In this document: one piece after another, positions 26,595 to 34,472 of the stretch | Numbering within the stretch: the stretch's first letter is position 1 | Layout: each line of letters begins with the position of its first letter | NCBI RefSeq assembly: GCF_000421185.1 | Contig: NZ_ATWJ01000007.1 | Location: 496,001 to 560,000, forward strand | DNA: 64,000 nucleotides | Direction of reading: 5' to 3' | Source: Ornithinimicrobium pekingense DSM 21552 | GTDB lineage: Bacteria > Actinomycetota > Actinomycetes > Actinomycetales > Dermatophilaceae | The notes under the pieces: model-generated | Database searches by the model: none | Seen by the model: the letters and a program-made list of their open reading frames with translations, nothing else | Told to the model about the DNA's origin: nothing | Made by a program: the position numbers and the translations under genes

Positions 26595-27472
26595 GACCCG
26601 GCCCTCGTCAGCCCGAGGGCGTCCAGGGTGAACAGACCCGACTGCAGCCCGGCCAGGTCGACGGTGACGTGGCGGAACCCCAGGCGGCGCAGCTCGGCGA
26701 CCAGGTGGGTACGGGCGGCCAGCACGGTGGCCAGGTCGTCGGGCAGCACCTCGATGCGCGCGACGTCACCGTGGTGGCGGACGCGCACCTCCGCCACGCC
26801 CAGGGCCAGGACCGCGTCCTCGGCGCCCTCGACCTGGGCCAGCTTCTCGGCGGTGACCTCGGCGTGGTGCGGGATGCGGGAGGCCAGGCAGGGCGAGGCC
26901 GGGGTCTCTGCGGTCGGCACCCCGAGCCAGCGGCCCACCTGCCGCACCGCGGCCTTGTCGAGGCCCGCGTCCGCGAGCGGCCGCAGGACCCGGTGGGCGG
27001 TGGCCGCTCCCGCGCCCGGGCGGTCGGGCCGCAGCGCGTCGTCGGCGTTCTCGCCGTAGGCCACGGCGTCCAGGCCCTGGGCGGCCACGAGCTCGTCGGT
27101 GATGACGCTGAACAGCTCGTCCTTGCAGAAGAAGCAGCGGTCCGGGCCGTTGCGGCGGTAGTCCTCGCGCTCGATCTCGTGGGTGCGCACCTCCAGCAGG
27201 CGTGCGCCCAGGTGCTCCGCGACACCGGCCGCGCGGGCGCGGTCGCGGGCGGCCAGGCTCGGCGAGACCCCGGTGATCGCCAGCACCCGGTCCGGTCCGA
27301 GCTCGCGCAGCGCCAGGGCGAGCAGCACCGAGGAGTCGACCCCTCCGGAGAAGGCCACCCCGAGGCGGCCGACCCCCGCCAGCGCGCTCCGGAACCGCTC
27401 GAGGGACCCAGCCAGGTGCGCCGGTGCCGCTGAGGGTTCCGTCGGTCCGGGCCGTCCCGACGACTCAGACAC
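26591..27472 (-). CDS. larE: ATP-dependent sacrificial/catalytic sulfur transferase LarE
   Basis: Converts the two carboxylates of the pyridinium mononucleotide to thiocarboxylates via adenylation. 293 residues from GTG 27472, which overlaps the gnd stop; ATG 27523 further upstream is possible. The PP-loop AFSGGVDSSVLL is near residues 40-51. RCFFCKDELF supplies a Cys-x-x-Cys pair and SPCLASRIP a third Cys. In Lactobacillus LarE a single Cys is sacrificed; homologues with three such cysteines bind a [4Fe-4S] cluster and take sulfur catalytically. The three-Cys pattern here suggests the cluster type (inference). Also present is YGENADDALRPDRPG, a substrate-binding segment of the family. Confidence 0.93.
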   Translation of the reverse strand: MSESSGRPGPTEPSAAPAHLAGSLERFRSALAGVGRLGVAFSGGVDSSVLLALALRELGPDRVLAITGVSPSLAARDRARAAGVAEHLGARLLEVRTHEIEREDYRRNGPDRCFFCKDELFSVITDELVAAQGLDAVAYGENADDALRPDRPGAGAATAHRVLRPLADAGLDKAAVRQVGRWLGVPTAETPASPCLASRIPHHAEVTAEKLAQVEGAEDAVLALGVAEVRVRHHGDVARIEVLPDDLATVLAARTHLVAELRRLGFRHVTVDLAGLQSGLFTLDALGLTRAGS

Positions 27473-29024
27473 GGAGCTCGGACCGGTCTCCCGACCAGTC
27501 GGTGTGGAAGGCGCCCTCGTCATCGACCCGACGATACGTGTGCGCCCCGAAGTAGTCACGCTGTCCCTGGACCAGCGCGGCGGGGAGACGTTCGGCCCGC
27601 AGCGTGTCGTAGTAGGCCAGCGCCGCGGAGAACCCCGGGGTGGGCACACCGGCCCGCGCGGCCGCGCCGACGACCCGGCGCCATCCGTCCTGGGCCTCGG
27701 TGAGGCCGGCGCGGATGCCGGGGGCCTCCAGCAGCGTGGTCAGGTCCTGCGCCGCATACTCCCCGCGGATGCGCTCCAGGAGTCGGGCGCGGATGATGCA
27801 GCCGGCCCGCCAGATCCGGGCGACCTCGGAGATGTCGATACCCCAGCCGTAGACGTCGGAGGCGACGCGGATGAGGTGCAGGCCCTGGGCGTAGGCGACG
27901 ACCTTGGCCGCCCACAGGGTCTGCCGCACGTCCTCCACGAGGTCCGCGCCGCCCGCGTCGAGCGTGTCGCGTGCGGGTCCGGTGAGGGCCGCCCTCGCGG
28001 CGGTGCGCAGCTCGGGGTGGCTGGAGGCGGACCGGGCGAAGACCGACTCCGCGATCGCGTTGACCGGCACGCCGAGCTCGAGCGCAGCCTGGACCGTCCA
28101 GCTGCCCGTGCCCTTCTGCCCGGCCGCGTCGACGATCGAGTCCACGAGGGCACCGCCGGTGCGGGCGTCCCGCTGGGCGAGGACCTCCGCGGTGACCTCC
28201 ACGAGGTAGGAGTCGAGGTCGCCCTCGTTCCAGCCGCGGAAGATGTCCGCCGCCGCGCCGGGGTCGACCCCGCCCGCCCGCAGCAGGTCGTAGGCCTCCC
28301 CGATGAACTGCATGTCGGCGTACTCGATGCCGTTGTGCACCATCTTCACGAAGTGGCCGGCGCCGTCGGGGCCCATGTGGGCGCAGCACGGCTCCCCGTC
28401 GACCGTGGCCGCGATGCTCTCCAGGACCGGTCCGAGCGCGGCGTAGGACTCCGGGGAGCCACCCGGCATGATCGAGGGGCCCTCCAGCGCGCCCACCTCA
28501 CCGCCGGAGATGCCGGCGCCGACGAAGTGCAGGCCCTCCGCCCGCAGCCGCTGCTCGCGCCGGCGGGTGTCGGCGTAGTGCGCGTTGCCGCCGTCGACGA
28601 CGATGTCGCCCTCCTCCAGCAGGGGCACGAGCGAGTCGATCACCGCGTCGGTGCCGGGCCCGGCCTGGACCATGACGATGATGCGCCGGGGCCGGGCCAG
28701 CGAGGCGACGAACGTGCCCAGGTCGGCGGCCGGCAGGAAGGTGCCCTCGGAGCCGTGCTCGGCCACCACGGCGTCGGTACGCGCCGGCGTGCGGTTGTAG
28801 AGCGCGACCACGTGGCCGTGCCGGGCGAGGTTGCGGGCCAGGTTGCGGCCCATGACCGCCATGCCCACCACGCCCACGGCTGCCTGCCCCGCGGTGGGCA
28901 CCGACGACGGGACCGCAGCCGGGGCCTGCGTGGGGTCGACGGACTCGGCGGGACGCTCGGTCGCGGCCTCGGCGGGGGCGGCCGGCGGCTGCTGCGACGA
29001 GGAGGAGGTGGGGCGTGAGGTCAT
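27465..29024 (-). CDS. gnd: 6-phosphogluconate dehydrogenase (decarboxylating)
   Basis: Oxidatively decarboxylates 6-phosphogluconate to ribulose 5-phosphate. 519 residues, long because of a ~47-residue Pro/Ala/Ser/Gln-rich N-terminal extension before the Rossmann motif (VGVVGMAVMGRNLARN). Conserved parts are VDGGNAHYADTRRRE, FVGAGISGGEVGALEGPSIMPGG cut across the coenzyme and substrate sites, the catalytic Lys in GHFVKMVHNGIEYADMQ, and YFGAHTYRRVD at the C-terminus. GGAAGGA precedes the ATG; an internal GTG at residue 42 would give a normal-length protein. First gene before larE-larB and divergent from the LacI-type regulator, so it is placed as the exit step of a gluconate route. Confidence 0.95.
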   Translation of the reverse strand: MTSRPTSSSSQQPPAAPAEAATERPAESVDPTQAPAAVPSSVPTAGQAAVGVVGMAVMGRNLARNLARHGHVVALYNRTPARTDAVVAEHGSEGTFLPAADLGTFVASLARPRRIIVMVQAGPGTDAVIDSLVPLLEEGDIVVDGGNAHYADTRRREQRLRAEGLHFVGAGISGGEVGALEGPSIMPGGSPESYAALGPVLESIAATVDGEPCCAHMGPDGAGHFVKMVHNGIEYADMQFIGEAYDLLRAGGVDPGAAADIFRGWNEGDLDSYLVEVTAEVLAQRDARTGGALVDSIVDAAGQKGTGSWTVQAALELGVPVNAIAESVFARSASSHPELRTAARAALTGPARDTLDAGGADLVEDVRQTLWAAKVVAYAQGLHLIRVASDVYGWGIDISEVARIWRAGCIIRARLLERIRGEYAAQDLTTLLEAPGIRAGLTEAQDGWRRVVGAAARAGVPTPGFSAALAYYDTLRAERLPAALVQGQRDYFGAHTYRRVDDEGAFHTDWSGDRSELRV

Positions 29025-29083
29025 CGGGGGATCCTTCCGTGGCGTCCACCCATCGTCCCGAGCGGCGGGGTCGGCCGGAAGAC

Positions 29084-29104
29084 TGTTGCCAGGTGTTGTC
29101 GCGG
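29084..29104. promoter_or_regulatory. Operator candidate between gnd and lacI-type gene (copy 1)
   Basis: A 21-bp element containing TGTTGCC and TGTTGTC ten bases apart, ending CGCGG. It matches the element at 31484-31504 (read on the minus strand) in 18 of 21 positions. It overlaps the -35/spacer of the regulator promoter and lies upstream of gnd, so one site could control both directions. Confidence 0.6.
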
Positions 29105-29106
29105 GA

Positions 29107-29112
29107 TAGGGT
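29107..29112 (+). promoter_or_regulatory. -10 element, leaderless promoter of the LacI-type regulator
   Basis: TAGGGT six bases before the GTG at 29119. TTGCCA at 29086-29091, inside the operator candidate, could act as -35 with a 15-base spacer. Confidence 0.5.
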
Positions 29113-29118
29113 GAGCCG

Positions 29119-30156
29119 GTGGCAGGCGAGGACGCCGGCAGGTCCGGCAGGGTGACGATCTACGACGTCGCCCGCGAGGTCGGGGTCAGCCCGTCGACGG
29201 TCTCGCGGGCCTTCTCGCGTCCCGGCCGGGTGAGCAGCGAGACCGCCCGGCGCGTCCACGAGGTCGCCGAGCGGCTGGGCTACCGGGCCGACCAGCCGCA
29301 CCGGCTCCCCGGACCGGCGCGCTCGCGGGTCATCGCCCTCGCGGTGAGCGACATCACCAACCCGTTCTACTTCGGCATCATCCGGGGCGCCGAGAAGGCG
29401 GCGCACGACAACGACTTCACGCTCATGGTCGCCGACGCGCGCGAGTCCGCCGAGGAGGAGCGGCGGATGCTCGCCCGGCACCTGCCCCTGGTGGACGGGC
29501 TGATCGTCACCTCGTCCCGGCTGTCCGACACCGAGCTGCGGGGGCTGGCCCGCCGCCTGCCGGTCGTGGTGCTCAACCGGCGCGTCTCCGGGCTGCCGTG
29601 CGTGCATCCCGACAACGCCCGGGGCGTGCGCCGGGCGGTGGAGCACCTGGCCACCCTGGGGCACACCCGCATCGGCTACGTCGCCGGGCCGGAGGCGTCC
29701 TGGGCCGACGGGGCCCGGTGGCGGGCGGTGCGCGAGGCCTGCGACGAGCTGGTGCTGAGCGACGTGCGGGTGGGGCCGGTGGTCCCCACCCTCGCGGGCG
29801 GCCGGTCCGCCGCGGCCGCGGTGGTGGAGCGGGGCCTGACGGCGGTGCTCACCTACAACGACCTGGTGGCGGTGGGTCTGCTGCGCGGGCTGGTCGGGAT
29901 GGGGGTGGACGTGCCGGGGCAGGTCAGCGTCGTCGGCTTCGACAACACCCTCCCCGCCGACCTCGTCAGCCCGGGGCTGACCACCGTGGCCCAGCCGGTG
30001 ACCCTGCTGGGGGAGACGGCCGGGCGGCACGTCATCGCCCTGGTCAACGGGCAGGCCGAGAGCCGCGAGCTCACCTCGGTGCTGCCCGTGCACCTCACGG
30101 TGCGTCAGTCGACGGGTCCGGCCCCCGTCGCGGCGCCGCGGGGGCGCAGCCGGTAG
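29119..30156 (+). CDS. LacI-family transcriptional regulator of the sugar-acid island
   Basis: 345 residues. Residues ~12-35 are the LacI helix-turn-helix (VTIYDVAREVGVSPSTVSRA) followed by a hinge helix region that is slightly divergent (YRADQPHRLPGPARS). The remainder is a periplasmic-binding-protein-like sensor (IALAVSDITNPFYFGIIRGAE; DGLIVTSSRL; GHTRIGYVAGP; VVGFDNTLPADLVSPGLTTV). It should bind a sugar acid or phosphate and DNA as a dimer. Divergent from gnd-larE-larB and convergent with the larA-type gene, with which its 3' end overlaps by 52 bases. Control of both divergent promoters that carry the 21-bp element is inferred from position. Confidence 0.92.
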   Translation: MAGEDAGRSGRVTIYDVAREVGVSPSTVSRAFSRPGRVSSETARRVHEVAERLGYRADQPHRLPGPARSRVIALAVSDITNPFYFGIIRGAEKAAHDNDFTLMVADARESAEEERRMLARHLPLVDGLIVTSSRLSDTELRGLARRLPVVVLNRRVSGLPCVHPDNARGVRRAVEHLATLGHTRIGYVAGPEASWADGARWRAVREACDELVLSDVRVGPVVPTLAGGRSAAAAVVERGLTAVLTYNDLVAVGLLRGLVGMGVDVPGQVSVVGFDNTLPADLVSPGLTTVAQPVTLLGETAGRHVIALVNGQAESRELTSVLPVHLTVRQSTGPAPVAAPRGRSR

Positions 30157-31436
30157 AGCACCTCCCCGGCGTTGGGGACGACGGTGGTCCCCGGCTCGGC
30201 GGCCAGGGCCTCGAGGTCCACGGCGGCCGGGTCGAGGTAGCCCAGGTTGATGCGCTCGCACACCTCCCGGGGGATGCCCGTGGCCAGGGTCACCCGGATG
30301 CGCAGCCGCTCCTCGCCCGTCCGCGGGTCGTAGGTGCCCTGCCCGCGCAGGTGGGTGGAGTGCGCCAGGACGCCCCAGTGGATGTGCTCGAACCGTTCCC
30401 ACTGCTGCACGAAGTAGTCGCGGCAGTGGTAGCCGATGTCGTAGATCTCGTGGTGCACCTCCGAGACCTCGGTGACGTGGGGGGCGTAGATGACCACCTC
30501 GCCGCCGTCGGCGATGGCGGGCTCGGTCTTGTAGCCGCCCTTGGCCGCGGTCCAGATGTCCTCGTAGCGGGTGGGCATCACGGCGATGACCCGCTGCATC
30601 GGCTCGTCCAGCCAGTGCACGTGCGTCTCGGCGGCGATCCGCGCGGTCTGCTGCCACGCCTCCTCGGGCGTGCCGAAGGCGGCCGCCTCCAGGTCCCCGC
30701 TGCCCGAGCGCACGACGCAGCACAGCGCCAGCCGGCGGGTGGGGATCATCTCCGAGCCCTCGTTGATCATGGCCCGCACGGGGGTGATGCCGGTGGTGCC
30801 GATGATCTCCGTGGAGGTGATCAGGGCACCGACCCAGTGGGTCATGTCGATGAACTCCTGGCTGGCCACCCCGGGGATGAAGTACTTGTTGCCGCCGGAG
30901 ATGCCGACCACCTCGTGCGGGAAGACCGGGCCCACGACGATGGCGGTGTCGGCCTCCACGACCCGGCGGTTGATGACGATCGGCGCGTCCCGCTCGAGCC
31001 TGCCCTCGGACAGCTCGGAGATGCGGCTGGCCGGGATGGTGCCGACGTGGACGAGCATGTCGGGGTCGGCCCACTCGTGGTTGACCACCGTCAGCCCCGG
31101 GTAAGCCGTCTCCAGCGACTCGGGCTCCCCCTCGCCACCGACGCCGAGCAGCCGGTCGATCTCGTGCGGCTCCATGTAGGAGTGGGTGCCCAGCGCGATG
31201 ACCGCGGTCAGGGAGGCCACCACCGGTGACAGGTGCCGGTGCAGGGTCCTGACCAGGAGCGGCAACGGGCACGAGCGGGTACCGTCGGGGATGACCAGCA
31301 CCACGTCCTGGCCCTCCAGGCCGGCGTCGGTCACCGACGCGGCCACGAGGGCGTCCAGCTCCTCGGCGGACACGTTCTCGTGCGGCCCGCCCACGAGGCG
31401 GCAGGGGAGCGGAGGGGAGGCGGCGAGGCTCGTCAT
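30105..31436 (-). CDS. Nickel-pincer-dependent 2-hydroxyacid racemase/epimerase (LarA superfamily)
   Basis: 443 residues, normal for LarA. The enzyme uses a nickel-pincer nucleotide bound to a lysine to abstract and return hydride at the carbon next to a carboxylate. All key residues known from lactate racemase are recognisable: Asp51 and Arg54 (IPDGTR), His85 (LGTHSYMEP), His174 (FPHEVVGISGG), cofactor-binding Lys184 (GGNKYFIPG) and nickel ligand His200 (DMTHW). Its neighbours are uronate and gluconate genes, not lactate genes, so a sugar-acid C2 epimerase such as D-mannonate/D-gluconate is favoured (inference). A D-gluconate 2-epimerase has been reported in this superfamily. Probably near-leaderless; the C-terminal codons overlap the regulator gene. 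Confidence 0.9.
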   Translation of the reverse strand: MTSLAASPPLPCRLVGGPHENVSAEELDALVAASVTDAGLEGQDVVLVIPDGTRSCPLPLLVRTLHRHLSPVVASLTAVIALGTHSYMEPHEIDRLLGVGGEGEPESLETAYPGLTVVNHEWADPDMLVHVGTIPASRISELSEGRLERDAPIVINRRVVEADTAIVVGPVFPHEVVGISGGNKYFIPGVASQEFIDMTHWVGALITSTEIIGTTGITPVRAMINEGSEMIPTRRLALCCVVRSGSGDLEAAAFGTPEEAWQQTARIAAETHVHWLDEPMQRVIAVMPTRYEDIWTAAKGGYKTEPAIADGGEVVIYAPHVTEVSEVHHEIYDIGYHCRDYFVQQWERFEHIHWGVLAHSTHLRGQGTYDPRTGEERLRIRVTLATGIPREVCERINLGYLDPAAVDLEALAAEPGTTVVPNAGEVLYRLRPRGAATGAGPVD

Positions 31437-31444
31437 GGCACCGG

Positions 31445-31450
31445 AGCCTA
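31445..31450 (-). promoter_or_regulatory. -10 element of the larA-type gene
   Basis: TAGGCT on the minus strand eight bases before the ATG at 31436; a weak TGGCAG lies 17 bases further upstream. No ribosome site is visible, so a leaderless or near-leaderless mRNA is likely. Confidence 0.45.
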
Positions 31451-31483
31451 CGAGCCCCCCGACGGTCCTGCCAGCGGCCGAGA

Positions 31484-31504
31484 CCGCGGCAACAGATGGC
31501 AACA
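31484..31504. promoter_or_regulatory. Operator candidate between larA-type gene and TRAP genes (copy 2)
   Basis: Second copy of the 21-bp element (minus-strand reading TGTTGCC, then TGTTGCC ten bases on, ending CGCGG). It lies upstream of the larA-type promoter and of the divergent TRAP transporter operon. The rest of 31437-31605 shows no clear promoter for the TRAP genes; TCTATC near 31539 is a weak -10 candidate. Confidence 0.6.
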
Positions 31505-31605
31505 CCCGGCCCCCGTGCACGCTCTACCCCTCCAATGGATCTATCCCGACGTGCCCGCCGTCGCGCACCAGCGCCGGGCCCCCGACAAGAAAGCAGGTCT
31601 CTTCG

Positions 31606-32625
31606 ATGAAGAAGCACACGCTCGCCGTCACCGCGGCGTTCTCCGTCCTGGCGCTCGCCGCGTGCGGCAACGGCTCCGACAGCTCCGGCTCGACCGCAGG
31701 CGGCGGAGGCGGCGGCGCCGACATGCGCCTCGCCCTCAACCAGACCGAGGAGCACCCCTCGTTCATCGCCCTCGACAACTTCGGCCAGAAGCTGTCGGAG
31801 GACACCGAGGACCGCTACAGCATCGAGGTCTACCCCAACGAGGAGCTCGGCGCCCAGGCCGAGGCCCTGCAGTACGTCGGCGACGGCTCCGTCGACCTGG
31901 CGATCGTCTCCGGCACCCAGCTGGAGAACCTCAACGCCGACTTCGCGGCGTTCAACATGCCCGGTGCCTTCGACAGCGTGGAGCACCAGATGGAGGTCAT
32001 CCACGACGAGGAGATCGTCGGCGACCTCTACACCTCCCTGGAGGAGAGCAACAACGTCACGATCCTCGGCGGCTTCACCCAGGGCACCCGCAGCATCTAC
32101 TCCGACAAGGAGATCCGCACGCCCGAGGACATGGCCGGGATGAAGGTCCGCGTCCAGGAGAGCCCCCTGCACATCGGCATGATCGAGGCCATGGGTGGCT
32201 CGGCCACCCCGATGGCCTTCGGCGAGGTCTACACCGCGCTGCAGTCGGGCGTCCTCGACGGCGCCGAGAACAACGAGGTGTCCTACTTCACCCAGAAGCA
32301 CTTCGAGGTCGCGCCGGTCTACTCCCGGACCAACCACCTGGTCGGCCTGGACTACCTCATCATCAACACCGACGTGCTCGAGAGCATGAGCGAGGAGGAC
32401 CGCCAGGCCTTCCTCGACGGCTGGACCGCGGCGCACCAGGAGCACACCCAGCTGTGGGCCGAGGCCACGGACCAGGCGATCGCCGACGCCGAGGCCGGCG
32501 GCGCCACCTTCGTGGACGTCGACGCCGAGGCCTTCGCCGAGGCCATCGCCCCGCTGCAGGAGGAGTTCCTCACCACCGACTCCCAGAAGGCGCTCTTCGA
32601 CGCGGCCCGCGCCGCGGCGAAGTGA
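31606..32625 (+). CDS. dctP: TRAP transporter substrate-binding lipoprotein (DctP family)
   Basis: 339 residues. Lipoprotein signal with lipobox LAAC (Cys near residue 20), a Ser/Gly linker, then a DctP fold: FIALDNFGQKLSEDTEDRYSIEVYPNEELG, VRVQESPLHIGMIEAMGGSATPMAFGEVYTALQSGVLDGAEN. The Arg in KVRVQES is the residue that pairs with the ligand's carboxylate in this family. TRAP carriers import organic acids with a sodium or proton gradient; next to uxaC a hexuronate or aldonate is the likely ligand. Being lipid-anchored is usual for Gram-positive TRAP proteins. First gene of a six-gene operon running to 38769. Confidence 0.93.
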   Translation: MKKHTLAVTAAFSVLALAACGNGSDSSGSTAGGGGGGADMRLALNQTEEHPSFIALDNFGQKLSEDTEDRYSIEVYPNEELGAQAEALQYVGDGSVDLAIVSGTQLENLNADFAAFNMPGAFDSVEHQMEVIHDEEIVGDLYTSLEESNNVTILGGFTQGTRSIYSDKEIRTPEDMAGMKVRVQESPLHIGMIEAMGGSATPMAFGEVYTALQSGVLDGAENNEVSYFTQKHFEVAPVYSRTNHLVGLDYLIINTDVLESMSEEDRQAFLDGWTAAHQEHTQLWAEATDQAIADAEAGGATFVDVDAEAFAEAIAPLQEEFLTTDSQKALFDAARAAAK

Positions 32626-32646
32626 GCTGAAGGCGCGTCGCCCACC

Positions 32647-33165
32647 ATGGCTGCCGTCAAGAGGGGTCTCGACAGGGTCCTGGCCGTCGCCTCGGTCGTC
32701 CTGTTCGCGGTCCTGGTCGTGATCGTGGTCTGGCAGGTCTTCAGCCGTCAGGTGCTCACCCCGAGCACCTGGACGGAGGAGGCCTCCCGGATGACGTTCG
32801 TCTGGCTCGGGTTCTTCGCCACCGCGCTCGTGTTCTCCGAGAAGGGGCACATCGCCGTGGACTGGCTGGTCCGCAAGCTGCCGCTCGCGGGACGCAAGGC
32901 CGTCGGGGTGCTCGTCCAGCTGGCGATCATCGCGATGTCGGTGCTGATCCTCGTCTGGGGTGGGTGGCGCGCCTCGCAGGGCGCCTGGAACCAGCAGCTG
33001 TCGTCCCTGCCCGGCACGCTCGGGCAGATGTACCTCGTGATGCCCATCACCGGGGTGCTCATCCTCGTCTACGCGCTGCACCACCTCGTGGACGCGCTGC
33101 GCGCAGACCCGTTCGCCCATGACGAGGACCTCGAGCAGGTCGTCGTCGAGAAGGGAGGTGAGTGA
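32647..33165 (+). CDS. dctQ: TRAP transporter small membrane subunit (DctQ family)
   Basis: 172 residues with four predicted membrane helices. FSRQVLTPSTWTEEASRMTFVWLGF is the DctQ signature (Trp-Thr-Glu-Glu), followed by EKGHIAVDWLV. It supports the large DctM subunit in the membrane. The end of its gene overlaps the GTG start of dctM. Confidence 0.93.
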   Translation: MAAVKRGLDRVLAVASVVLFAVLVVIVVWQVFSRQVLTPSTWTEEASRMTFVWLGFFATALVFSEKGHIAVDWLVRKLPLAGRKAVGVLVQLAIIAMSVLILVWGGWRASQGAWNQQLSSLPGTLGQMYLVMPITGVLILVYALHHLVDALRADPFAHDEDLEQVVVEKGGE

Positions 33166-34472
33166 CGGTGGACCCCTCCACCATCGCCGCCCTGATCCTG
33201 CTCTTCGGGATCCTCGCGGGCATCGCCCTGGGTATGCCGATCGCGGTCGGCATCGGGCTGTCCACCCTCGCCGCGGCCGTCGTCCTCCTGGGCCCGGACC
33301 GCGCCGTGCTCACCACCTCCCAGCGCATGTTCACCGGCATCAACAGCTTCCCGCTGCTGGCCATACCCCTCTTCGTGCTGGCCGGGTCGTTGATGAACTC
33401 CGGAGGCATCGCGACGCGCCTCATCGACGCCGCCAAGGTGCTCGTGGGCCGGATGCCGTCCTCGCTGGCCGCGACCAACGTCGTCGCCAACGGCCTCTTC
33501 GGGGCCGTCTCCGGTGCCGCCGTCGCGGCCGCCGCGGCCGTCGGGACCGTCACCCAGCCCCGGATGGTGCAGGAGGGCTACAACCGCCCCTACGCCGCCG
33601 CCGTCAACGTGGCCTCGGCACCGGCCGGGATGCTCATCCCCCCGAGCAACACCTTCATCGTCTACTCGCTGGTGAGCAGCACCTCGATCGCCGCGCTGTT
33701 CATGGCCGGCGTCGGCCCCGGCCTCGTCTGGGTCCTGGCCTGCATCGCGGTCGTCATGGTCATGCACAAGAAGTACGGCGCCCCGCCCGCCACGGAGCAC
33801 CCGACCATCGGGCAGTCCCTGCTGACCGTCTGGCGGGCCGTGCCGTCCCTGTTCATGATCGTCATCGTCGTCGGCGGCATCCTCATCGGCTGGTTCACGC
33901 CGACCGAGTCCGCCGCCATCGCGGTGGTCTACACCCTGGTGCTGGGCCTGCTCTACCGCGAGATGACGGTCGGGAACCTGCCCAAGGTGCTGCTCGACTC
34001 GGCCCGCACGACGGCCATCGTCATGCTGCTCGTCGGCGTCTCCTCGGCGCTGTCGTGGGTGATGTCCTTCGCACGGATCCCGCGCCTGGTCTCCGACGCC
34101 CTGCTGGGCCTGACCACCAACCCCCAGGTCATCCTCATCCTGATGATGATCATCCTGCTGGTGGTCGGCACCTTCATGGACCCGACGCCGGCGATCCTGA
34201 TCTTCACGCCCATCTTCCTGCCGATCGTCTCCGAGTTCGGCATCCACCCCGTCCACTTCGGGGCGATCATCGTCTACAACCTGAGCGTCGGGGTGATCAC
34301 CCCACCGGTGGGCAACGTCCTGTTCGTCGGGGCCCGGGTCGCCGGGCTGCGGATCGAGCCGGTCGTGGCCAAGCTCGGGTGGTTCCTGCTCGCCCTCTTC
34401 ATCGGCCTGCTGATCGTCGTCTTCGTGCCCTTCCTGTCGATGTGGCTCCCGACCACGCTAGGACTGATCTGA
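33162..34472 (+). CDS. dctM: TRAP transporter large permease subunit (DctM family)
   Basis: 436 residues, about 12 membrane helices. Family markers are LAIPLFVLAGSLMNSGGIATRL, NGLFGAVSGAAVAAAAAVGTV, MLIPPSNTFIVYSLVS and the C-terminal GVITPPVGNVLFVGARVAG. It carries substrate across the membrane driven by cation symport, receiving it from DctP. GTG start overlapping dctQ by four bases; uxaC begins immediately after its stop. Confidence 0.94.
   Translation: MTVDPSTIAALILLFGILAGIALGMPIAVGIGLSTLAAAVVLLGPDRAVLTTSQRMFTGINSFPLLAIPLFVLAGSLMNSGGIATRLIDAAKVLVGRMPSSLAATNVVANGLFGAVSGAAVAAAAAVGTVTQPRMVQEGYNRPYAAAVNVASAPAGMLIPPSNTFIVYSLVSSTSIAALFMAGVGPGLVWVLACIAVVMVMHKKYGAPPATEHPTIGQSLLTVWRAVPSLFMIVIVVGGILIGWFTPTESAAIAVVYTLVLGLLYREMTVGNLPKVLLDSARTTAIVMLLVGVSSALSWVMSFARIPRLVSDALLGLTTNPQVILILMMIILLVVGTFMDPTPAILIFTPIFLPIVSEFGIHPVHFGAIIVYNLSVGVITPPVGNVLFVGARVAGLRIEPVVAKLGWFLLALFIGLLIVVFVPFLSMWLPTTLGLI

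Noticed and set aside
15137-31436. LarA-type gene as a lactate racemase partner of the FMN hydroxyacid dehydrogenase
   Set aside because: The two are about 14 kb apart in different transcription units with different control sequences, whereas the LarA-type gene shares its promoter region with uronate genes. Kept as an alternative only.
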